A stretch of 64,000 nt of DNA from Anaerolineae bacterium (GCA_011176685.1 DUED01000011.1:1-64000); one strand, 5' to 3'. Positions 6,322-15,294 are shown, counted from the stretch's first letter. The notes: generated from the sequence alone by a model not told the origin. Translations and numbers: made by a program.

Positions 6322-8614
6322 GGTCAGCGGCTGGTTGCTGGACCTGTACGAGGATACCCGGGATGGCATTGTCCTGTGGTTGATTACTGACTTGGGTGAG
6401 CGCCTGCGTCTGCGTCAGCATTTTCCCATTCGCTTCTATGTTGCAGGCGGCGAGGACCAGCTAGAACGGGTGGAATGCTATCTCAACAGGCAATCCATCT
6501 CGCTTGCACTGCAGCGTGCGGAGCGGCGCGATCTTTTTCAAGTACATCCCTTGCAGGTGCTATCTGTTGAGGTGGCGCAAGCTGCCAGACAAGCGCTGCT
6601 GTTCAGGAGCTTGACCAGACGCTTCCCTGGCTTGGACTATTATGATGTCGACGTGCAGCTTTCCCTGCGCCATGCTGCGCAGTATGGCACTTTCCCGCTG
6701 GCGCGTTGCCGTGTGTCTTATGATGAAAACCACTGGCTGCAAGATCTGAGGGTGCTGAATTCCCCTTGGGAACTGGATATTGAGATGCCACCCCTGCGGG
6801 TGTTGCATCTGCAGCCGAACTGTGATCCCCAGCACGCGCCGCCGCAGGCACTGATCGCGCATGTCAGCGGTAAGGAGTACTGTCTTTCGCTGAAGCCAGG
6901 CCGCTCGCTGCTAATTAACCTGCGCGCCCTGCTGCTACGGCATGACCCTGACCTGCTGCTGACAATGTCGGGGGATACCTGGCTGCTGCCGTACCTGCTC
7001 AAATTAGCCAGCCGCCATAACCTGCCACTGCCGCTTAACCGTGAACCCGGGCGCGGCGTGCTCTTTAAAAAGGAAGGCACTTATTTCTCTTATGGGCAGA
7101 TAATTTACCGTGGACAGCAGGTGCTGCTCTATGGACGCTGCCATATTGACTGCCGCAATGCCATGATGTGGCAGAGCTACGACCTGGAAGGCGCGCTGGA
7201 GACTGCCCGCATTACTGCTCTACCCCTGCAGGTGGCGGCACGCGTTTCGCCCGGCACGGGTATCTCATCTATGCAGATCACCACTGCCCTGCGCAACCAG
7301 ATTATGGTGCCCTGGCGCAAGCAGCAGGCGGAAAGCGGCAAAACTGCCCTTGACCTGCTGTGCTACGACCAGGGTGGGCTGGTCTATCAACCGCTGGTTG
7401 GCTTACACTATGATGTGGGCATGATTGATTTCATATCCATGTATCCCAGTATCATGGTGCATTGCAACATTTCACCTGAGATTCCCATGCCGACCCGCCT
7501 GGGTGCTTCTGATCATCCGCCTGGTATAGTGCCGCTTACCCTGGCACCCCTGCTGGAAAAGCGCATTGCCCTCAAGCAGCGTGCCCTTGCCCTGCCGCCC
7601 TGGGATCCGCGCCGCAAGCTGGACAAAGCCCGCTCTTCTGCCCATAAGTGGCTGCTGGTGACCTGTTTTGGCTATCTGGGCTACAAGAACGCCCGCTTTG
7701 GGCGCATTGAGGCGCATGAGGCAGTTACCACCTGGGGGCGCGAAGCCCTGCTGCGTGCCAAGGAAGCAGCGGAGGAATTGGGTTTCACTGTGCTGCACAT
7801 GTACGTTGACGGCTTATGGGTTAAAAAAGAGGGCTGCCGCCAGCCGCAGGCTTTCCAGCCCCTGCTGGAGGAAGTCTCACGCCGAACCTGCCTGCCGGTG
7901 GCACTGGACGGCGTTTACCGCTGGGTGGCTTTTCTCCCTTCGCGTGTGGACGCACGCTGGCCGGTTCCTAACCGTTATTTTGGTGTTTTTCAGGATGGCT
8001 CTGTCAAGGTGCGCGGAATTGACCTGCGCCGGCGCGATAGCGCGCCTTTCGTTGCTGAGATACAGGAGCAAATGCTGCGCTGCCTGGCGCAAGCAAGCGA
8101 TATGGGGCAGATTGAAGAGAAAGTGGAGAAAGCGCTGGCGCTGCTGAGTCACTGGCTGGCGGACCTGCGCGCGGGGCGTGTGCCGCTGGAAAAACTGCTG
8201 GTGGGCAAGAAGCTCAGCAGGGAGCTGGGGGGCTACCGTGTGCCTTCACCCGGCGCGCGCGCTGCAATGCAGTTACAGGCGGCGGGTAAAACGGTGCGCC
8301 CTGGCCAGCGTGTGCGCCTGCTCTTCACGCGTGGTGAGCCCGGTGTGCACGCCTGGGATTTGCCAGATGCGCCCGACCCGCGCACATTGGACCTAGCTTA
8401 TTACCGCGAGCTGCTGCTGCGCGCTGCCGCTAATATTTTGCAGCCCTTTGGCATCAGTGAGGAAGTGCTGAAGGCTTGTGTCAATACAGATATGGGGGAA
8501 CAGTTACCTTTGTTAAAGCAAAGCACCGCTGGTTTTTCGGTTCCGGCTAAGATGCGCGTGCATCAGTTGAGAGGATGCGACCGGCTCTTGGTGGGTACAG
8601 CGGTGCGCGCGTAG
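6314..8614 (+). CDS. Family B DNA polymerase with degenerate exonuclease (PolB2-like)
   Basis: 766 residues from ATG 6314, which overlaps the upstream gene by 8 bases. The longer open frame back to 6125 runs inside that gene. Motif A is intact (D372 in IDFISMYPSIM). Motif B, normally KxxxNSxYG, is KWLLVTCFGY from K445. Motif C, normally YGDTDS, is YVDGLW (497-502), keeping only the second, metal-binding Asp (D499). In the exonuclease domain the Exo I DxE position reads LRVLHLQPN (from residue 161), and the Exo II block reads DPDLLLTMSGD. The proofreading carboxylates are therefore gone while the minimal polymerase carboxylates remain. This pattern resembles archaeal PolB2/Dpo2 more than E. 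coli Pol II. Placed behind a SOS box, it is most likely a low-fidelity or translesion polymerase. Confidence 0.88.
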   Translation: MAEVSGWLLDLYEDTRDGIVLWLITDLGERLRLRQHFPIRFYVAGGEDQLERVECYLNRQSISLALQRAERRDLFQVHPLQVLSVEVAQAARQALLFRSLTRRFPGLDYYDVDVQLSLRHAAQYGTFPLARCRVSYDENHWLQDLRVLNSPWELDIEMPPLRVLHLQPNCDPQHAPPQALIAHVSGKEYCLSLKPGRSLLINLRALLLRHDPDLLLTMSGDTWLLPYLLKLASRHNLPLPLNREPGRGVLFKKEGTYFSYGQIIYRGQQVLLYGRCHIDCRNAMMWQSYDLEGALETARITALPLQVAARVSPGTGISSMQITTALRNQIMVPWRKQQAESGKTALDLLCYDQGGLVYQPLVGLHYDVGMIDFISMYPSIMVHCNISPEIPMPTRLGASDHPPGIVPLTLAPLLEKRIALKQRALALPPWDPRRKLDKARSSAHKWLLVTCFGYLGYKNARFGRIEAHEAVTTWGREALLRAKEAAEELGFTVLHMYVDGLWVKKEGCRQPQAFQPLLEEVSRRTCLPVALDGVYRWVAFLPSRVDARWPVPNRYFGVFQDGSVKVRGIDLRRRDSAPFVAEIQEQMLRCLAQASDMGQIEEKVEKALALLSHWLADLRAGRVPLEKLLVGKKLSRELGGYRVPSPGARAAMQLQAAGKTVRPGQRVRLLFTRGEPGVHAWDLPDAPDPRTLDLAYYRELLLRAAANILQPFGISEEVLKACVNTDMGEQLPLLKQSTAGFSVPAKMRVHQLRGCDRLLVGTAVRA

Positions 8615-8642
8615 GATAAATTAATATAATCAGTGATATTTT

Positions 8643-9686
8643 TTATTTGACTATTTTCCAGATTTTCACCGTTCCTTCAGTTCCGCAGGAAACAAGCTGT
8701 GTACCGTCCGGTGAAAAAGCCAACGAGTTTATGTATTCGTCATACGCTAACAGAGTTGTTAATTGATTATGATTTTTTGCATCCCAGATAATAACGGTTT
8801 TTTTAGTGCCTGCTGCCAGGATTGATCCATTAGGAGAGAGCGTTAGTGAAGTAAAGGGATCAGCATTTGTAAAATAGCCCAATTCCTCACCGCTTGCAGG
8901 ATCCCAGAGCTTTACCAGAGGGGTGAATTCGCCATTAACAGTGCCGGCGGCAGTGGTGGCAAGTATTTTGCCATCAGGTGATAGTGCTATACTGGTGACA
9001 AAATCTTCGTGGCTGAATTCCGGCCCCATGGTCTTGCTTTCAATATTCATGGGCTGTACCGTGCCGCGTGAGATCCACAGGAAGGTCTTGCCATCTTCAG
9101 CGATCCTTCCGCTGTATACGGGGGCGGCGGTCATAAATCCTTCTAGCGTGGTGACGTTCTTACCGGTACTAACGTCCCAGATATTCGCTTGTATTTCATC
9201 TAAAGACATGATAGCCAGGAATTTCCCGTCTGGAGAAAAGCTTGCATAGTGATAGTAAAAATCGGGTTGAATTATGCGAATCTCATCTTGTTTGAGCACA
9301 TCGTAAAGGATAATCTCAGCTCCATCTAAAGAATACGCAAGAGTGCTACCGTCAGAGGAGACGTCATATAGCGCGGCGTATTCGCTCACGTCATAGCCGG
9401 CGACCTCCCCGAATGTGGCGCTGTCATACAGTTTGGCTTCCTGTAAACCGACCAGCCAAAAGGTTTTCCCGTCAGAACTCCACTTGCAAGTGACTGATTC
9501 TTTTGTGTTGAGCGAACGAACTTCTTTCAGCTCGGAGATGTTTTCAGCTGAGATTATTAGCTTTTGCGGTTGTTGAATTTTCACCTCAGTAGCAGTAACG
9601 GTAGCAACTTCCTCAACCTCTTTATGGCAGGCAGTCAGGCTGGTTGCAATGCAGATAAGAACCAGCAATGACATGGTCTTTTTCAT
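8643..9686 (-). CDS. WD40-repeat lipoprotein
   Basis: 347 residues. A lipoprotein signal peptide ends in the lipobox LTAC (Cys20), so the protein is probably membrane-anchored outside the cytoplasm. The rest is a beta-propeller with repeated WD40-type blocks such as FSPDGKFLAIMS, LSPDGKILATTA, LSPNGSILAAG and FSPDGTQLVSCG, often followed by KLWD, IIWD or KIW. The usual role is protein-protein interaction. No enzymatic domain is visible. It ends 28 bases from the end of PolB (tail to tail) and follows the glycosidase-like gene by 55 bases, so these two minus-strand genes are probably an operon. Confidence 0.88.
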   Translation of the reverse strand: MKKTMSLLVLICIATSLTACHKEVEEVATVTATEVKIQQPQKLIISAENISELKEVRSLNTKESVTCKWSSDGKTFWLVGLQEAKLYDSATFGEVAGYDVSEYAALYDVSSDGSTLAYSLDGAEIILYDVLKQDEIRIIQPDFYYHYASFSPDGKFLAIMSLDEIQANIWDVSTGKNVTTLEGFMTAAPVYSGRIAEDGKTFLWISRGTVQPMNIESKTMGPEFSHEDFVTSIALSPDGKILATTAAGTVNGEFTPLVKLWDPASGEELGYFTNADPFTSLTLSPNGSILAAGTKKTVIIWDAKNHNQLTTLLAYDEYINSLAFSPDGTQLVSCGTEGTVKIWKIVK

Positions 9687-9741
9687 GGGTACTCTCCTAT
9701 CTTATTTATTTTACTGGAAAAACAGGTAGAATTAATCTGAC

Positions 9742-11370
9742 CTAATTCTTGGCAATCTTTAGAGATTCAAGCAGCCATTCTTTAAAGGATTCTTTAATCA
9801 TTTCTAGTAGACTCTGCTGCTGTTCCCCGACCCAATCGCTAATACCCTGCGCTGCCTTGATTTTTTGCACATGGATCCACTCATTTAGTTTCGCCTTTGC
9901 AAATTTCCCGATTGATGACCCAATATCCTTGATTGCTCCTAGCACTGCAGATTTCAGGTCTTCAGGTTTTCCCTGGATAAAAACCGGCCGCTCACTCAAG
10001 AGCAGTGTGGTTTGTCCTTGTGCATCAACCGGCAGCGTAATGCCGCTTTTCCAGGAGATAGATTCTGCATCCACAGAATAGGCTTTTAAGTCATATCCAT
10101 GCAGATCCGAAATAGTAGTAGCTTCAAGCGCATCTGCACCGATTGAGCGCCACAAAACAATACCCAGTTTGCCGTTGGATCGAAAGCGGTATTCATACTG
10201 ATTCAGAGCTTTATCAGAATAATCGCTGATGCTACCAGTTACGTTTAGAATATGGTTCAGGTTATTAAAGGCATTCTTTGTGAAAAGTTTTATTTTATAG
10301 CTATCTGTGTTGAAATTATCTATACAGAGATTCCAAAAGACTTTTTGTACCTCAGGCTCTGCCAGGAACATGATAGTAGCGCGAGAAAGGTAATCTGCGT
10401 GGATGACATCTGGGATGGCTCCGTGTTCATCAGTGAGTTCCACCAGATTGCTTTCAGCCCAGCCAAGCTCTGTGATCCAGATGGGCTTCTCCCCATATTG
10501 GGCGGAGGTCATCTCTACCAGCCGAACCTGATCCATAAGATTGAAGCCTCCTTCAGCACTGTACAGGCACATCTCGGTGAGTGGATCAAAAATTTGATAA
10601 TGAAGAAGAGTTTCAGGCGGGAATGCTTGGGTCTTGATATCCAAACCGATTAGGTCAAAAGAATCCCATTCACCGGTATTGTAAATGTGCTGTAAAAATG
10701 CTGTGGGTTGTGTGATGCAAGAATCTGTATCGCTGACTAATCCTCCCAGGATGATCATATCGCCCGCTTGTTTGGCCTTGATGATAGTATATGCGCTCTT
10801 TAGCATTTGGGCATAAAGTACCGCGTCGGGCTGGGCGAAAGCATCTTGATCGGCAGGAAACAATACCTTCCCCCATCCTTTAGGAGTATTGATCTTTTCG
10901 CCAATCTGCCAGTACTGAATTTGCTTGCCGAAAGCGTCCACTGTCGCCTGTACATACCTGCGCCAGCTCTCCAGCAACGACTCTGGATTGACTGGCTGGT
11001 CAGGGATCTGGTTGTCCAGATAAAACGGTCCACCACTCAGTATAGCTACGACTTTCATATTGCGCTTATCCGCTTCAAGCAAGAGATAGTTCAGGTCATG
11101 ATGTACACCATTTGTGGTATATGACCAGCTGAAAATGCCCGGGGATAATTCCACCTTATTCCAGGGGATATTAACCTTGATGAGCTTCACACCCATCTCA
11201 TCCAGTTCGTCAAGCTGCGCGTTCAGCGATTCTGTGCCCTGTAGATGCACATTTGGGTTAAACCCCAAGAATGGCTCATTATGGTTTGAAAAAAAACCGC
11301 CAGTTATCACTGTGTATCCTGCTAAAGCAGCAAAGATGACAAACAGCGATTTGGTTAAAAACCCTTTCAT
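9742..11370 (-). CDS. Secreted or membrane-anchored glycoside hydrolase-like (beta/alpha)8 protein
   Basis: 542 residues from ATG 11370, which has AGGAG eight bases upstream. An in-frame ATG/alternative start nine codons earlier has none. A hydrophobic N-terminal segment (residues about 5-30) is a signal or anchor. The body (about 35-360) resembles clan GH-A barrels (GH5/GH39 style). It has YWQIGEKIN where the acid/base block is normally W-x-I-G-N-E-P-N, and PIWITELGWAE as the nucleophile strand. The Asn-Glu pair of the acid/base is changed to Glu-Lys, so activity is uncertain. A C-terminal helical, Lys-rich tail follows. Substrate unknown. Confidence 0.75.
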   Translation of the reverse strand: MKGFLTKSLFVIFAALAGYTVITGGFFSNHNEPFLGFNPNVHLQGTESLNAQLDELDEMGVKLIKVNIPWNKVELSPGIFSWSYTTNGVHHDLNYLLLEADKRNMKVVAILSGGPFYLDNQIPDQPVNPESLLESWRRYVQATVDAFGKQIQYWQIGEKINTPKGWGKVLFPADQDAFAQPDAVLYAQMLKSAYTIIKAKQAGDMIILGGLVSDTDSCITQPTAFLQHIYNTGEWDSFDLIGLDIKTQAFPPETLLHYQIFDPLTEMCLYSAEGGFNLMDQVRLVEMTSAQYGEKPIWITELGWAESNLVELTDEHGAIPDVIHADYLSRATIMFLAEPEVQKVFWNLCIDNFNTDSYKIKLFTKNAFNNLNHILNVTGSISDYSDKALNQYEYRFRSNGKLGIVLWRSIGADALEATTISDLHGYDLKAYSVDAESISWKSGITLPVDAQGQTTLLLSERPVFIQGKPEDLKSAVLGAIKDIGSSIGKFAKAKLNEWIHVQKIKAAQGISDWVGEQQQSLLEMIKESFKEWLLESLKIAKN

Positions 11371-11518
11371 TATCGCTCCTGTTTGATCCCTCAGCAATTC
11401 TATTCTGAGAAGTAAGCTTTAAGTTGCAAGCCTTATGCCAAATAGTAGCAATAAAAAAACCGTCTATTTGGGCAGTTTGTTCTTCTTTCTTTGTGATATC
11501 AAATCATGAAAAAACAAG

Positions 11519-11635
11519 CTATTCATTCCCCAATTTTTCTGGTTCTTGCAGTTGAGAAACCAGTTCCTGCAGGAATTCTGTTGCTGTGGCGCTGTACCCC
11601 ATATGGTGATCGCTGAAAAGCGTCATGGCCATCAT
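11519..11635 (-). pseudogene. Short coding remnant, possibly the C-terminus of a lost gene
   Basis: Read on the minus strand, this stretch encodes MAMTLFSDHHMGYSAT followed by an amphipathic helix (EFLQELVSQLQEPE) and a stop. It looks protein-like and has balanced codon use. The frame is closed by a TGA about nine codons upstream, so only about 38 residues remain. I do not recognise the parent family. Confidence 0.3.
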
Positions 11636-11746
11636 CGGTTTTACACTATAAAGCCCCCTTCATTTAGGAAAATAAAATCCCCAGGATTTGTAAATTATTA
11701 ACCCTTTGCGCAGATGCAAAAGTTGACAAAAAAGCAGGTGTTGTTT

Positions 11747-11775
11747 TTGCCTGCCAGTGTTGGTAAAATGATAAT
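11747..11775 (+). promoter_or_regulatory. Putative promoter of the hydrogenase operon
   Basis: TTGCCT (11747-11752) and GATAAT (11770-11775) are spaced by 17 bases, about 60 bases upstream of the hydrogenase small-subunit start. Match to consensus is moderate. Confidence 0.45.
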
Positions 11776-11837
11776 AAGGTACTTGGGAATCACTCTGAGA
11801 GATTATGAGTGACTATATGTGAAGGAATTCATACTGG

Positions 11838-12716
11838 ATGAAGAAAGATACTAGAAAAACCCCCGAACTGCCGCGTTTCGCAGTCTTGCAGCTTTCTGGC
11901 TGTGCCGGCTGCGAGGTCTCTTTACTGAATGCTAGTGAGTGGGTTGAACGCTTTAACCTGGTCTATATGCCGTTGGTGGTCACCGCCTATAATGTACCTG
12001 AAGTAGATGTGTTGCTCATCAGCGGGGGGGTGCGCAACGATGAGGACCTCTACAACCTGCGGCGTGCGGTGAAAAGCGCCAAGAAAGTGATCGCAGTGGG
12101 TACCTGCGCTATTTCGGGCGGGGTGGCTAACCTCGGCAACCGCGATGAAGTGCGCAAACTGTTCATGGCTCAGTCCGAACGACGCCATCTGCCGCGGCTA
12201 CTGCCAAAATCCCAGCCGGTGGATGCCTTTGTGGAAGTAGATTGTTACCTGCCGGGCTGCCCGCCCACCCCAGAATTGTTCATGGCGGCGTTGCTCAATC
12301 CACCGGATTTCAAAACCAGCAAGGTTGTATGCCAGGAGTGTGGACGTAAAAAGCTCAAGGATATGCGCCCCAAGCACCTGCTGGGTTTCCAGCAGGGTAA
12401 AGTACTGCCGGATATATGCCTGATCAACCAGGGTTATTTATGTTTGGGCACTTCCACTCGCGGTGGATGCCGAGCCCTGTGCACCCGTCCGGGACATCCG
12501 TGTGTGGGCTGCCGGGGACCATCAGATATGCTTATTGAAAAAGACTCCCAGGCGTGGCTGCAGAGCATCCAGCGCGTGTTTGAAGCCATGACTGACATCC
12601 CGCCTGAAGAGCTGCGTGAGGCACTGCTCTCTCCCCAGCTAGCATTGTTCCTGTTCCAATTCTCTGATTATGCCGGCGGCGACCGACCGCCGCGCCCTAA
12701 AGAGAAGGTGCTCTGA
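11838..12716 (+). CDS. NiFe hydrogenase small subunit (group 3-like, F420/methyl-viologen-reducing type architecture)
   Basis: 292 residues. This electron-transfer subunit carries three Fe-S clusters. Proximal cluster ligands lie in SGCAGCE (near residue 22), VGTCAISGG (near 95) and LPGCPPTPE (near 138). The C-terminal half has further Cys sets (CQECGR, CLGTSTRGGC, HPCVGC) for the medial and distal clusters. There is no Tat signal or C-terminal membrane anchor, so the enzyme is cytoplasmic like the MvhG/FrhG/HoxY groups. Its stop overlaps the ATG of the large subunit by one base. No diaphorase, F420 or ferredoxin partner gene is adjacent, so the electron acceptor is unknown. Confidence 0.9.
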   Translation: MKKDTRKTPELPRFAVLQLSGCAGCEVSLLNASEWVERFNLVYMPLVVTAYNVPEVDVLLISGGVRNDEDLYNLRRAVKSAKKVIAVGTCAISGGVANLGNRDEVRKLFMAQSERRHLPRLLPKSQPVDAFVEVDCYLPGCPPTPELFMAALLNPPDFKTSKVVCQECGRKKLKDMRPKHLLGFQQGKVLPDICLINQGYLCLGTSTRGGCRALCTRPGHPCVGCRGPSDMLIEKDSQAWLQSIQRVFEAMTDIPPEELREALLSPQLALFLFQFSDYAGGDRPPRPKEKVL

Positions 12717-14029
12717 TGGCAACCTTGACTTTTCCGCTCAGCCGCATTGAGGGTCATGCCCGGGTCGAGATAGAAGTGCAGAACGGGCGCGTCATTTCCA
12801 CCCGCTTCCAGGCAATGGAGAAGCGTGGATTCAGCATTTTTGTACAGGGTGTGCCTGCCGAGCAGATGCCGGTTATTGCGCCGCGTATTTGTGGGGTATG
12901 CTCAACTGCCCATCATGTTGCTTCGGTCAAGGCATTGGAGCATGCTTATGGTGTTGAACCACCGCCTCTGGCAGATAAAATCCGTTCACTGCTGCTGCTG
13001 GGTCAGCTCATCCAGAATCAAGCCACCTCGCTGTTCATCTTCACCATGCCTGACCGTTTGGGCGTGGACAGCATTTTCCATGTTAGCGAGCAGGAAGCCA
13101 GCCAGGAAACCCAGTTTCACATTGCACGTCGTGCCCTGCGTATACGCAAGTTAGGCACTGACCTGATTACGCTGGCTGGCGGACAGTTCATTCATCCCGT
13201 CAAAGCTGTGGTGGGCGGCATGACCAGTGGCGTGGATGGGGAACGTGCAGATACCTTCCACCAGCGCCTGCTTGACGCGCTGCCGGCTGCCGTTGAGCTG
13301 GTTGACTTTTACTGGGAGATATCAATGCAGATGAAAGACCGCATTGGTACCTGGGGCGACGATGCGCCGGCTTACTACATTGCCTCTACCTGTGAAACAC
13401 GCCCGGATTTCAACAGCCAGGAGATCCGTGTTATGGCGCCACAAGGTCCCTGCTGCCAGCGCTTTTCAGCCAGTAAATTTCGCAAATATCTCACTTTTGA
13501 AGAAACCGATTACAGCTACGCCGGGCGCACCAGCTACAACGGTGAGATAATGCGTGCTAATTCGCTGGCGCGTGCCAACATGACTGAGCAGTTGGGCACG
13601 CCTAAAGCGGATGCCTATTTAAAGCGCTTATGGGCGGAATTTGGGCATCCTGCACATCCCATCCTGCTGTTTGACCTTTGCCGCGGGATTGAGCTGGTGT
13701 ATGCCATTGAGCGCGCTGCCGAGATGCTGGCTGAGCCGCTGGATAACGAGGACACCGATGTACCTTATACTCCGCGTGATGGCGAGGGCTATGGGCTGGT
13801 GGAAGCCCCGCGCGGACCGCTGATCCATCATTATGTAATTGAAAACGGCAAGATAACCACCGCGGAGTTCATTATCCCCACCATACATAATATGCTGGCG
13901 ATCGAGCGCGCCCTGCGTGTGGCGGCTGAACGTTACATTACCGCTGATAGTGTCAACCTGGAGCTGGAGCGCGCCGTAGGCCGGGTTGTCAGGGCTTTTG
14001 ACCCCTGCATTGCCTGCGCGACGCATTAG
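12716..14029 (+). CDS. NiFe hydrogenase large (catalytic) subunit without C-terminal extension
   Basis: 437 residues. The Ni-Fe site Cys pairs are RICGVC (C59, C62) and DPCIAC (C431, C434). The protein stops directly after the following His (DPCIACATH, stop), which is where the maturation endopeptidase would normally cut. Most catalytic subunits have about 10-30 more residues that are removed after nickel insertion. This one is made in its processed form, as in regulatory (HoxC/HupV) hydrogenases and a few others. It forms a two-gene unit with the small subunit, and no hyp genes are nearby. Confidence 0.92.
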   Translation: MATLTFPLSRIEGHARVEIEVQNGRVISTRFQAMEKRGFSIFVQGVPAEQMPVIAPRICGVCSTAHHVASVKALEHAYGVEPPPLADKIRSLLLLGQLIQNQATSLFIFTMPDRLGVDSIFHVSEQEASQETQFHIARRALRIRKLGTDLITLAGGQFIHPVKAVVGGMTSGVDGERADTFHQRLLDALPAAVELVDFYWEISMQMKDRIGTWGDDAPAYYIASTCETRPDFNSQEIRVMAPQGPCCQRFSASKFRKYLTFEETDYSYAGRTSYNGEIMRANSLARANMTEQLGTPKADAYLKRLWAEFGHPAHPILLFDLCRGIELVYAIERAAEMLAEPLDNEDTDVPYTPRDGEGYGLVEAPRGPLIHHYVIENGKITTAEFIIPTIHNMLAIERALRVAAERYITADSVNLELERAVGRVVRAFDPCIACATH

Positions 14030-14178
14030 AAAGGTCGTGTTGCGCAGCAACTGAAAATATTTGAAAATGATGCGAAATATAATTTATTTAGTGAATGGAA
14101 CTCCAATTCGCAGGGTGGTTTTTCGCGATTCCAAAGGGAATTCTTTACAATAGCAAATAATCGATCTACTCTGATAAA

Positions 14179-14598
14179 TCAATCCCCGATAATCTTCACC
14201 AGCACGCGTTTTCTTCTGCGCCCGTCAAACTCGCCGTAGAAAATCTGCTCCCAGGGGCCGAAATCCAGCCGTCCCTTTGTAACTGCCACCACTACCTCGC
14301 GTCCCATCACCTGGCGCTTGAGGTGTGCGTCGGCGTTTTCCTCGCCAGTGCGGTTGTGACGGTAGCGGCTGGTGGGCTCGTGCGGCGCCAGTCCCTCCAG
14401 CCAGTCCTCGTAATCCTGAAGCAAGCCGCCCTCATCGTCGTTGATGTACACACTGGCGGTGATATGCATGGCGTTCACCAGGCACAATCCCTCCTGGATG
14501 CTGCTCTCGCGCAGGCAGTCATTCACCTGCGGCGTGATGTTGGTGAAGCCCCTCCTTTGCGGGATGTTAAACCATAATTCCTTGCGGTAGTTTTTCAT
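14179..14598 (-). CDS. yjbQ: YjbQ/UPF0047 family protein
   Basis: 139 residues matching the whole family length. Characteristic blocks are [32 protein letters not shown] and [17 protein letters not shown]. Known members form compact trimers. Several have weak thiamine-phosphate synthase activity, but the physiological role is unsettled. AGGAG lies just upstream of the ATG. It is a single gene, convergent with the hydrogenase operon. Confidence 0.92.
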   Translation of the reverse strand: MKNYRKELWFNIPQRRGFTNITPQVNDCLRESSIQEGLCLVNAMHITASVYINDDEGGLLQDYEDWLEGLAPHEPTSRYRHNRTGEENADAHLKRQVMGREVVVAVTKGRLDFGPWEQIFYGEFDGRRRKRVLVKIIGD

Positions 14599-14892
14599 GT
14601 TGTTTCTCCTTGCTCCTTATTTTAATGGCATTATGAGGAGGGGGCGGAAACTCGGGCGAGAAGAATGCAATAGAGTTCAAAGAAGCCTTACTACAAGTAG
14701 GATTATATATGGAGAAATTTATTGAATTCTTGAAAGATTGCCACGCCATGCTTAGTGTGAATCACATGATGAATAAGGGAAAAACAAAAAATTGCGTATA
14801 AAAATCCACCGTGCTTCATCCATTATTATGCTAATATATAAGGTGAAAGAAACAAACAAGGAAAGAAAAACCACGAAATTAAGGAGTAACAA

Positions 14893-15270
14893 ATGGCTGA
14901 CAGCAAGAAACCCACTAAGAAAGGCGCAGGCTATGATCCAATTTCTGGGGCAGTTTCCAAGAAGGGCACTAAAAAGTCACTTAAAAGTGCTGAGGAAAAT
15001 TTAAAAGCCACTCAGAAAGCCCAGAAAGAAGCTCGCCGCAATAAGCAAGAGGACATAATGCGCAAGAAAACCCACCAGGATTTGATTAATGTTGCCTATA
15101 AAGCTGCTGATAAACTCGGCATCGCTCCCTGGGTACTGCTGCGCGCTGCAGAATGGGGTCACTTCACAGAAGACCGTGGTGCTCTCTATAAAGGTCCCAT
15201 GATTGACGATATCGAGACGCTTGATGATGAGCAGAAAAAAGCTCTTAAGGAAGTTTTAGAGCTAGATTAG
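14893..15270 (+). CDS. Hypothetical protein with Lys-rich N-terminus
   Basis: 125 residues, family not recognised. Residues 1-55 are very rich in Lys, Ser and Ala (SKKPTKKGAGYDP, EENLKATQKAQKEARRNK) and probably disordered, possibly binding nucleic acid. Residues 60-125 look folded, with alternating helices (HQDLINVAYKAADKLGI, PWVLLRAAEWG) and an acidic end. AAGGAG lies 7 bases before the ATG and a clear terminator follows the stop, so it is very likely a real monocistronic gene. Confidence 0.75.
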   Translation: MADSKKPTKKGAGYDPISGAVSKKGTKKSLKSAEENLKATQKAQKEARRNKQEDIMRKKTHQDLINVAYKAADKLGIAPWVLLRAAEWGHFTEDRGALYKGPMIDDIETLDDEQKKALKEVLELD

Positions 15271-15294
15271 CAGCATCATTTCATAAATAGATAC

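Larger units (their letters stand above)
11371..11837. other. Divergent intergenic region before the hydrogenase genes
   Basis: About 470 bases between the minus-strand glycosidase-like gene and the plus-strand hydrogenase operon. It holds a short minus-strand coding remnant (11519-11635) and a plausible promoter (11747-11775). The rest is AT-rich without clear structure. Confidence 0.55.

Noticed and set aside
14709-14801. 30-codon frame MEKFIEFLKDCHAML upstream of the Lys-rich protein gene
   Set aside because: It has a plausible start region but is too short, with no strong ribosome site. Chance in AT-rich DNA cannot be excluded.
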